Assembly (NCBI GenBank): GCA_023434145.1
Contig: JAEYTI010000330.1
Span: 1-7,259, forward strand
DNA length: 7,259 nucleotides
DNA from: Chloroflexota bacterium
GTDB taxonomy: Bacteria; Chloroflexota; Anaerolineae; Anaerolineales; Anaerolineaceae
Reading direction: 5' to 3'
Below are positions 1 through 7,259 of the stretch, piece after piece. A model generated the notes under the pieces. The model worked only from the letters and a program-made list of their open reading frames with translations, did no database searches and was not told the origin of the DNA. How positions within the stretch are numbered: the first letter of the stretch is position 1; each line of letters begins with the position of its first letter. Both the position numbers and the translations under genes were made by a program.

Positions 1-86
1 GGGTTTTCCCGGGCGTCCCCCCCCGCCAAAACCCCCCCCACAACTCCCTGTCAAAAAATTATACCAAAGTGAGCATCTGCATCCAT

Positions 87-1175
87 ATGCACGAAACAAA
101 GAAGCGATCCTTCCGACCCACCCGCCCCTTCTGGGTGATCCTTGCCATCCTTGGCGCGTACCTCACCGGGCTGCCCGCGCTGTTTGCCATCCCCGCTGAG
201 CGGATTTTGTTCAATCCGGAGGAGTACAAGCGTGCCCTGGCCGAACAGAATGTGTATGACCGCTTCCCCACCATGCTGGGCGAAATGGTCTCCGACGGCG
301 GCAACCGGCTGATCCCCGGCACGGGTTCCGCCCTGCTGAACATGCTGGAGCAGAGCCGCTACGATGCGGTGATCCAGGAGTTATTCCCCGAGATGTGGGT
401 GCGCGAGCAGGCGGAAAGCCTGATCGACCAGTTTTGGGCCTTTATGAACTTTGAAACGCCGCAACTACGCCTGTCGGTAGACCTGCGCCCGGTGAAGGAT
501 CATCTTGCCGGCGAGGGCGCTCCCCAGGTGGCGTCGATCATTGTGGCGGGTCTGCCGCCCTGCACCGCCGAAGACCTGCTGACATTTGTGATTCAGGCAT
601 TCCAGGGGAAGGCGGAGGGACTGCCGTTGTGCAAGCCGCCGGAGCAGTTCCTCAACCTGACCAATACGCTGGTGGGTAGCATGCTGGCAGGCACCTCCGC
701 CACGATGCCGGACGAGCTTGATCTATCCGGCGGCCTGCGGTTCGCGTCCGCGCTGGGCGGCGAGCGGGTAGAACAGGCAGGCGCGCGCTGGTTCGGCGTC
801 TACCGCTTCTTCCGGCAGATTAACCCCTGGCTGCCCTACGCCGCGCTCGGGTTCGCGCTGCTGGCCGTGGCGCTCTCCACTCGCACCCGCCGCGGACCGC
901 TCTTCTGGGGCGGCGTGACCCTGGCCCTGCCCGGCCTCTCCGTGCTGGTAATCGCCCTGCTGCTCGGGCTGTGGTTGGCGCAGTTCGTCCCGGTGCTGGT
1001 TGGCGCAGCCTTCGGCCCCAGCCTGATCCTGTTCGACACGCTGGTGGATGTGATCGAGACAGTAGTGCGGCGGTTTATCGGGTCGGCGTTGGTGTGGTCA
1101 GCGGTCGTGGGACTGCTGGGCGTGGCGCTGATTGGGGGCTGGTATGGGTGGCAGGGGAAGGGTGACGTGGTTTAG
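87..1175 (+). CDS. Multipass membrane protein of unknown function
   Basis: I do not recognise a named family. Counting from the ATG at 87 (362 aa), a basic N-terminus (KKRSFRPTRP) precedes one hydrophobic segment at about residues 15-35. A mostly polar region of about 210 residues follows, then hydrophobic segments at about 247-265, 271-297 and 331-352, with a further apolar stretch near 302-319. The polar region is probably extracytoplasmic. It holds two cysteines, C159 (LPPCTAEDL) and C182 (LPLCKPPEQ), in similar Leu-Pro contexts, which could form a disulfide. The start is uncertain. An in-frame GTG at 69 would add six residues (MSICIH). Neither start has a clear Shine-Dalgarno sequence; a weak -10-like TATACC at 60-65 would favour the ATG. 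The gene converges on the propeller lipoprotein with only 6 bp between stop codons and no terminator between them. High GC and an uninterrupted frame support a real gene. Confidence 0.8.
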   Translation: MHETKKRSFRPTRPFWVILAILGAYLTGLPALFAIPAERILFNPEEYKRALAEQNVYDRFPTMLGEMVSDGGNRLIPGTGSALLNMLEQSRYDAVIQELFPEMWVREQAESLIDQFWAFMNFETPQLRLSVDLRPVKDHLAGEGAPQVASIIVAGLPPCTAEDLLTFVIQAFQGKAEGLPLCKPPEQFLNLTNTLVGSMLAGTSATMPDELDLSGGLRFASALGGERVEQAGARWFGVYRFFRQINPWLPYAALGFALLAVALSTRTRRGPLFWGGVTLALPGLSVLVIALLLGLWLAQFVPVLVGAAFGPSLILFDTLVDVIETVVRRFIGSALVWSAVVGLLGVALIGGWYGWQGKGDVV

Positions 1176-1181
1176 CGGTCT

Positions 1182-1760
1182 TTATTTCGTATAATCTGCG
1201 ATATAAGCCGGATCTAACCGGGAAACTCCATCATAAGTCCCAAACCAGATACTGCCATCAGGCGCAACTGTAATGGTTGCCGGGTGACCGGATAGAAGTA
1301 GATCCTCGTCCGTAAACTCTTTCAGCAGAACACCATCGTAATAGAATATATTATGGCTCGATACAAACCACCAGTGTCCATCAGATGTTTGAGCCATCTC
1401 TCCTCCGTAAACAGGTAATTGACCAGAACAGGGATTTTTCTCTGGGCACGATAAATCTTCCCATCGGTTCCCGTCGTATTGCATTACACCCCAACCTGAT
1501 CTTACCCAGATCTTTCCATCTTTTGTTTCCCCTATTCCATAGATGGTACTATCCGGAAAACCGTTTTGTGTATTAAATGCGGACCAATTTCTACCATCCC
1601 AGTGAAATAAACCTTTAGAAAAGGTTCCTGCCCATATTCTGTTTTTCGAATCTTCAAATAATACATCAAAATTATAAGCACCAGTTTCCACTTCAATTAC
1701 TTGAAAGGGTTCAGCTTTTTCCGGATTAGCCCGTAAAACCCTTGAAGGGCTCCCACCCAA
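1182..1760 (-). pseudogene. C-terminal part of the propeller lipoprotein, out of frame
   Basis: This frame carries the last four or so beta-propeller repeats of the gene that starts at 3070. Recognisable blade cores are NRIWAGTFSKGLFHWDG, GKIWVRSGWGVMQYDG, GHWWFVSSHNIFYYDG and GSIWFGTYDGVSRLD, followed by a short tail and TAA. The TTG at 1760 is only the first possible start in this frame. It lies inside the coding sequence of an IWVG motif in the other frame, a TGA sits two codons before it, and it has no convincing ribosome binding site. I therefore do not think it is an independent gene. It is in the -1 frame relative to the upstream part, and the two overlap at 1697-1760. One extra base in the A5 tract (minus strand, 1716-1720) would join them as ...GLIRKK-AEPFQVIEVE... 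and give a 629-residue protein. A sequencing or assembly indel, a genuine mutation, or a programmed -1 frameshift are all possible. Confidence 0.75.
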
Positions 1761-3070
1761 ATATCACCGTTACTTGCGAACAAAATTGAATCAACCGACC
1801 AGCCATTTTCAATTTCTGGAAGGGGTACAATTTCCCAGGTCTCATTCAAAAACCTGGCAATACCTTTTTTCGTTCCAATCCAGACCGTTGAATCTGGCCC
1901 TATAGCAATTGTGTATATATGATTGCTGGGCAACCCGTTCTCTGTAGTGAAGTTTGTCCACTGCTCGCCGTCAAATCGAGATATTCCTTGATCAAAATGT
2001 CCTAGCCAGACCGTACCGTCGGGTTGGAAGGCAATATCTATCGCTGTACGTCTCATTCCTGGCGCAGTATAGGATTGCCAGTTTTTTCCATCGAAGCGGA
2101 AAATACCATTCATTGAGCCAACATATAGTACTTCTTTCTCATCTACGAGCAGCGTTGTGACATATCCAAAGTCAATGCCATCTTCTTTACCAAACACCTG
2201 TATCCGACCATCCGGTGAAATTCGCGTTACTTTCTGGTCATCCCCATACCAGATTGAACCATCTGGTGATATAGCCATATTATTTATCTCAGAAACAATT
2301 TTCTCCTCGTTCCATTTTTGGCCGTCCCAGAACGCTACTCGGTCACAACCAACAAAGTAACAGCCAGCCCAAATTTTTCCGTCGGCCCCTGCAGCCAGGA
2401 AATGTCCTCCGCCCCTCAAAGGAAAATTGATATTACTCCAGTAGGGTTTCCATGCCTTACCATCAAATACCGATACCCCTCCAGGGCCAGTCATTCTGCC
2501 CTCAACCCATGTTTGTGCGAATATAACCCAGATTTTTCCATCGGCAGTGATGGTAATATCCTCTACAGCGTAACCAGCTAAACCATCTAGACTGCTATAG
2601 CTTTGCCAATTTATTCCATCGAAACTTAAGAGACCTTTTGTAGTGCCGACCCAGGCAATTCCTTCAGATGTAATTGCTATAGCCTTTACACCACGGTCAG
2701 TCTTATAGTAAGTCCAGTTTTCTCCATCATATTTTGTAATTCCAGAATAACTTCCAAACCAAATTGAGCCATCTGGGTGTACAGCAATACAAGTGACTGC
2801 ATGGTCAAGAAGTCCATTTTCTATATGAAACAAGGTGTAATTACCGTTCGGGTGCCATTTAATAGCTCCACCAGAGCCTACACCCCAGATATTTCCTTTC
2901 TGGTCAATTGCTAAATCAAAAATTTCGTTGGGGTCCGTGTACGAAGTCCACCCTGGAAAACGTACCTGTTCTGCCTGAATAAGTTGTTGCTTTGTTGCGT
3001 CTCCGTTGATAGAGTGGCATGACGTGAGAGCAAAACAAAGCATTATAAAAACCATAAGTCTGATTTTCAC
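1697..3070 (-). CDS. Beta-propeller lipoprotein (Reg_prop-type), N-terminal part
   Basis: The protein starts with a lipoprotein signal: basic start, hydrophobic core, then lipobox L15-T16-S17-C18. It should be exported and anchored by lipidated C18 on the outer face of the membrane. The rest is tandem repeats of about 41-42 residues with the core DG-x-(I/V)-W-(V/F/I/L)-G...G(I/V)..(F/Y)DG..W, for example DGSIWFGSYSGITKYDG and DGTVWLGHFDQGISRFDG. These match the two-component-regulator propeller repeats found in sensor regions of hybrid histidine kinases. Here there is no transmembrane helix, kinase or DNA-binding domain after them, so signalling or ligand binding is only a guess. About ten blades are in this frame before it ends in the unrelated tail KLNPFK. 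The start is a GTG with AAAGGA eight bases upstream. The gene lies 98 bp downstream of mutS on the same strand, with no clear promoter or terminator in the gap. Its base composition is clearly more A+T-rich than that of mutS. Confidence 0.85.
   Translation of the reverse strand: MKIRLMVFIMLCFALTSCHSINGDATKQQLIQAEQVRFPGWTSYTDPNEIFDLAIDQKGNIWGVGSGGAIKWHPNGNYTLFHIENGLLDHAVTCIAVHPDGSIWFGSYSGITKYDGENWTYYKTDRGVKAIAITSEGIAWVGTTKGLLSFDGINWQSYSSLDGLAGYAVEDITITADGKIWVIFAQTWVEGRMTGPGGVSVFDGKAWKPYWSNINFPLRGGGHFLAAGADGKIWAGCYFVGCDRVAFWDGQKWNEEKIVSEINNMAISPDGSIWYGDDQKVTRISPDGRIQVFGKEDGIDFGYVTTLLVDEKEVLYVGSMNGIFRFDGKNWQSYTAPGMRRTAIDIAFQPDGTVWLGHFDQGISRFDGEQWTNFTTENGLPSNHIYTIAIGPDSTVWIGTKKGIARFLNETWEIVPLPEIENGWSVDSILFASNGDIWVGALQGFYGLIRKKLNPFK
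1716..1720 (-). other. Probable frameshift site (A5 tract) in the propeller gene
   Basis: On the minus strand the local sequence is CGG AAA AAG CTG. Upstream blades are read in this frame, downstream blades in the -1 frame. The frame change must fall between about 1766 and 1697. An A6 tract here would give R-K-K-A-E-P-F and restore a blade spacing of 42 residues from one IWVG to the next IWAG, the same as in neighbouring blades. A ribosomal -1 slip on G AAA AAG would give the same joined sequence. I see no strong downstream stem or well-placed internal Shine-Dalgarno sequence, so an indel is the simpler reading. Confidence 0.6.
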
Positions 3071-3078
3071 AATGTGTT

Positions 3079-3084
3079 TCCTTT
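3079..3084 (-). promoter_or_regulatory. Ribosome binding site of the propeller lipoprotein
   Basis: AAAGGA lies eight bases upstream of the GTG at 3070 on the minus strand. It decides this GTG over the in-frame ATG five codons later and keeps the positively charged N-terminus of the signal peptide. Confidence 0.65.
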
Positions 3085-3168
3085 AATTTGTTGGCTGTTT
3101 AGCTTATTTGTATTTATTAAAACGTAGGGGATGAGGATGGAGTTCCAAACGCATATTACTTTGAAGTT

Positions 3169-5739
<2,571 letters not shown>

Positions 5740-5775
5740 GGGGTTAATTTTATGCCGGAAAGGGCGTTCTGGCAA
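5740..5775 (-). promoter_or_regulatory. mutS promoter, predicted leaderless start
   Basis: On the minus strand, TTGCCA (5775-5770) and TAAAAT (5752-5747) each match the housekeeping -35 and -10 consensus at five of six bases and are exactly 17 bp apart. Only seven bases (TAACCCC) separate the -10 from the mutS ATG, so initiation is predicted at 5740 or at the A of the ATG itself. This explains the missing ribosome binding site. Confidence 0.65.
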
Positions 5776-5795
5776 GACGTAGAAATTGTGTTCTA

Positions 5796-5980
5796 TGGGA
5801 AACGCCTCACCCCGGCCGTCCTTCGCGGGAGAACCCTCTCGTCTGCTTCAACGATGTGCCCTCCCGCGAAGGCCTCCAATTCGCAAGCGAAATAGAGAGG
5901 GTGCCTTGTTCCGCAAATCGAACTACCCCTCTCTATTTTGCGAAGCAAAATGGAGAGGGGCAGGGGTGAGGCGTTTCCCA
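5796..5980. repeat. 185-bp palindromic, MITE-like intergenic repeat
   Basis: The element is bounded by perfect 18-bp inverted repeats, TGGGAAACGCCTCACCCC (5796-5813) and its reverse complement (5963-5980). Inside are three further hairpins. The first has perfect 12-bp arms CCTTCGCGGGAG (5820-5831) and 5861-5872. The second is TTCGC-AA-GCGAA (5880-5891). The third has 16-bp arms (5926-5941 and 5945-5960) with one G-T wobble and a GAA loop. A single strand could fold into a cloverleaf. No target-site duplication is seen: the flanks are TTCTA and AAAAA. It encodes no credible protein; open frames crossing it lack conserved content. It fills most of the mutS/ABC intergenic gap without touching either promoter. 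It could be a non-autonomous transposon, a REP-like element, or a bifunctional DNA structure. Copy number cannot be judged from one window. Confidence 0.75.
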
Positions 5981-6001
5981 AAAAATCCCTGCGAAAAATC
6001 A

Positions 6002-6030
6002 TTGGCATTTTCTTATTACAGGAATATAAT
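6002..6030 (+). promoter_or_regulatory. Promoter of the ABC ATPase gene
   Basis: TTGGCA (6002-6007) and a perfect TATAAT (6025-6030) are separated by 17 bp, a near-consensus SigA/sigma-70 promoter. Initiation is expected near 6037, giving a leader of about 31 nt that contains the ribosome binding site. I see no operator or CRE-like palindrome overlapping it. The strong match suggests constitutive, fairly high expression. Confidence 0.8.
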
Positions 6031-6051
6031 CAAATCACTATACTCGTTCAG

Positions 6052-6058
6052 AGAGGAG
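6052..6058 (+). promoter_or_regulatory. Ribosome binding site of the ABC ATPase gene
   Basis: AGAGGAG lies nine bases before the ATG at 6068. It fixes this start; the reading frame stays open far upstream, through the palindromic repeat, only by chance. Confidence 0.85.
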
Positions 6059-6067
6059 CGAACACAG

Positions 6068-7180
6068 ATGGCTAGTGTAACGTATGACCATGTTACGAAG
6101 AAGTTTGGTGACTTTGTCGCACTGAATGATCTCAACATTGAGATCGAGGACAAAGAATTTTTGGTTTTGGTTGGACCTTCCGGCTGCGGCAAGACCACCG
6201 CGCTTCGGTGTCTGGCCGGTCTGGAGGAAATATCGCTAGGACGTATTCTGATCGGGGATCATGCGGTGAACGACGTGCCTCCCAAGGACCGCGACATCGC
6301 CATGGTCTTCCAGTCCTACGCGCTCTATCCTCATATGACCGTCTTTGACAACATGGCTTTCGGCCTGAAGCTGCGTAAAGTGCCGAAGGATGAGATCCGC
6401 CGCCGTGTGGAAGAAGCCGCCCAGATTCTGGGCATTGAGGGCCTGCTCAAGCGCAAGCCTCGTGAACTGTCCGGCGGTCAGCGCCAGCGTGTGGCCGTAG
6501 GCCGCGCAATCGTCCGCGAGCCCAAGGTGTTCCTCTTCGATGAACCGTTGTCGAACCTGGACGCCAAGCTCCGCGTGCAAACCCGCGCCGAGATCAGCAA
6601 GCTGCATCACCGCCTCCAGACGACCTTTATCTACGTGACCCACGACCAGACGGAAGCCATGACCATGGCCACCCGCATCGCGGTCATGAACAAGGGCATT
6701 TTGCAGCAGCTCGATACCCCGCAGACCCTGTACGATAAGCCCGCCAACCTGTTCGTCGCCGGCTTCATCGGCTCGCCCGCCATGAACTTCTTCCCGGCCA
6801 CCCTGCGCCGCGATGGCAATGCCCTGTTCGTGGATACCGGCGACTTCTCGATCCGCATTCCCGAGAACCGCAATGACCTGTATATGCCCTACGCGGGCAA
6901 AGAAGTTATCTTCGGCATCCGCCCAGAGGACATCCACAACCCGCAGTACGCCCCGATGGGCATTCACGCCGAGCCGGTCGAATCGAAGGTGGATGTCACC
7001 GAATTGATGGGTAACGAAGTTAACCTCTACCTCATCAGCGGCAAGAACAACTACGTCGCCCGCGTCGACCCGCGCACCCGCTTCCAGTTCGGCGAGCAGG
7101 TTCAGGTTGTCTTCAATATGGACAACTTCCACCTCTTCGACCCCTCCGCGGACCGCGAGAACCCGCCCGCTATTCGGTAG
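6068..7180 (+). CDS. Sugar ABC transporter ATP-binding protein, MalK/UgpC/MsmX type
   Basis: This 370-aa protein is the cytoplasmic ATPase that powers CUT1-type carbohydrate (oligosaccharide or glycerol-3-phosphate) importers. The nucleotide-binding domain is complete: Walker A GPSGCGKTT (36-44), Q-loop Q82 in VFQSYALYPHMTV, signature LSGGQ (134-138), Walker B VFLFDEP with D158-E159, D-loop SNLD (162-165) and H-loop H192 in YVTHDQTEAMTM. The region from about 235 to the end has the TOBE/regulatory features of the family, including FIGSPAMNFF and the FGIRPEDI motif. Length is normal for MalK/UgpC. No binding protein or permease is in the window. The gene has its own promoter and is followed closely by a terminator-like hairpin, so it looks monocistronic. 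That recalls MsmX of Bacillus subtilis, one ATPase shared by several importers, but this role and the substrate are inferred. The exact symbol (ugpC, malK or msmX) cannot be chosen from sequence alone. Confidence 0.95.
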   Translation: MASVTYDHVTKKFGDFVALNDLNIEIEDKEFLVLVGPSGCGKTTALRCLAGLEEISLGRILIGDHAVNDVPPKDRDIAMVFQSYALYPHMTVFDNMAFGLKLRKVPKDEIRRRVEEAAQILGIEGLLKRKPRELSGGQRQRVAVGRAIVREPKVFLFDEPLSNLDAKLRVQTRAEISKLHHRLQTTFIYVTHDQTEAMTMATRIAVMNKGILQQLDTPQTLYDKPANLFVAGFIGSPAMNFFPATLRRDGNALFVDTGDFSIRIPENRNDLYMPYAGKEVIFGIRPEDIHNPQYAPMGIHAEPVESKVDVTELMGNEVNLYLISGKNNYVARVDPRTRFQFGEQVQVVFNMDNFHLFDPSADRENPPAIR

Positions 7181-7259
7181 CCTTTTTCAAAAAAACAAAG
7201 TGGTGGACGCGCGTCCACCACTTTGTTTTTTTGAAAAAGGCTACCGAATAGCGGGCGGG
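7162..7259. repeat. Perfect 98-bp palindrome at the window end
   Basis: Bases 7162-7210 and 7211-7259 are exact reverse complements with no spacer, ending at the last base. The left arm includes the final codons and stop of the ABC ATPase gene. A natural terminator would not be expected to mirror coding sequence, so the outer part of the right arm is probably an assembly fold-back at the end of a contig. Confidence 0.9.
7189..7232 (+). terminator. Terminator-like hairpin after the ABC ATPase gene
   Basis: A run of seven A, a stem CAAAGTGGTGGA...TCCACCACTTTG (7196-7225, CGCG at the centre) and a run of seven T form a classic intrinsic, possibly bidirectional, terminator. It begins 8 bases after the stop codon at 7180. 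Caution: the whole right half belongs to a longer perfect palindrome that mirrors coding sequence, so the T-run may be a fold-back copy of the A-run. Confidence 0.6.

Noticed and set aside
1..68. Inverted repeat GGGTTTT (1-7) / AAAACCC (28-34) as a truncated terminator
   Set aside because: Seven bases of low-complexity sequence next to two C8 runs at the window edge. There is no T-run in the right place and no gene to the left to terminate.
3071..3168. Separate promoter or terminator between mutS and the lipoprotein gene
   Set aside because: The A+T-rich stretch holds several -10-like hexamers, but none has a -35 at proper spacing, and I see no stem followed by a T-run.
5796..5980. CRISPR array or insertion sequence
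   Set aside because: There are no regularly spaced direct repeats with unique spacers, no transposase frame and no target-site duplication. The element is made of inverted repeats only.
5786..6067. N-terminal extension of the ABC ATPase through the palindromic repeat
   Set aside because: The promoter at 6002-6030, the AGAGGAG site at 6052-6058 and family alignment all place the start at 6068. The extension is translated intergenic repeat.
6236..7132. Open frame of about 298 codons on the minus strand within the ABC ATPase gene
   Set aside because: Antisense shadow of the nucleotide-binding and TOBE domains; its composition is typical of reversed GC-rich coding sequence.

Overview
The window most likely comes from a Chloroflexota bacterium, perhaps of the Anaerolineae type. 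This is an inference from a GC-rich MutS, a UgpC/MsmX-type sugar ABC ATPase, a standalone propeller lipoprotein, and an intergenic palindrome built from CCCTCTC/GAGAGGG and CCTCACCCC modules, which I associate with that phylum. No rRNA or other taxonomic marker is present. Both ends look like natural contig edges. The left edge has two C8 runs, and the right edge is a perfect 98-bp palindrome.

Layout, left to right. (1) A plus-strand gene for a membrane protein of unknown function (87-1175). (2) Only 6 bp away and convergent, a minus-strand gene (3070 to 1182) for a lipoprotein made of Reg_prop-type beta-propeller repeats. It is split into two overlapping frames at an A5 tract; joined by a single-base shift it gives 14 repeats, which fits two seven-bladed propellers. 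It is visibly richer in A+T than its neighbours. (3) A complete minus-strand mutS (5739 to 3169) with all the expected motifs. Its promoter places transcription initiation at or next to the ATG, so the mRNA is probably leaderless. (4) A 185-bp palindromic repeat (5796-5980) between the divergent promoters of mutS and the next gene. (5) A plus-strand orphan ABC transporter ATPase of the MalK/UgpC/MsmX family (6068-7180) with a near-consensus promoter, a strong ribosome binding site and a terminator-like hairpin.

The genes do not form one pathway. MutS acts in DNA mismatch repair. The ATPase would energise sugar importers encoded elsewhere. The lipoprotein and the membrane protein are cell-envelope proteins of unknown role. 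I found no new defence or mobile system. The points most worth a second look are the cloverleaf-like repeat between two intact promoters, the frameshifted double propeller, the leaderless mutS promoter and the fold-back right end.
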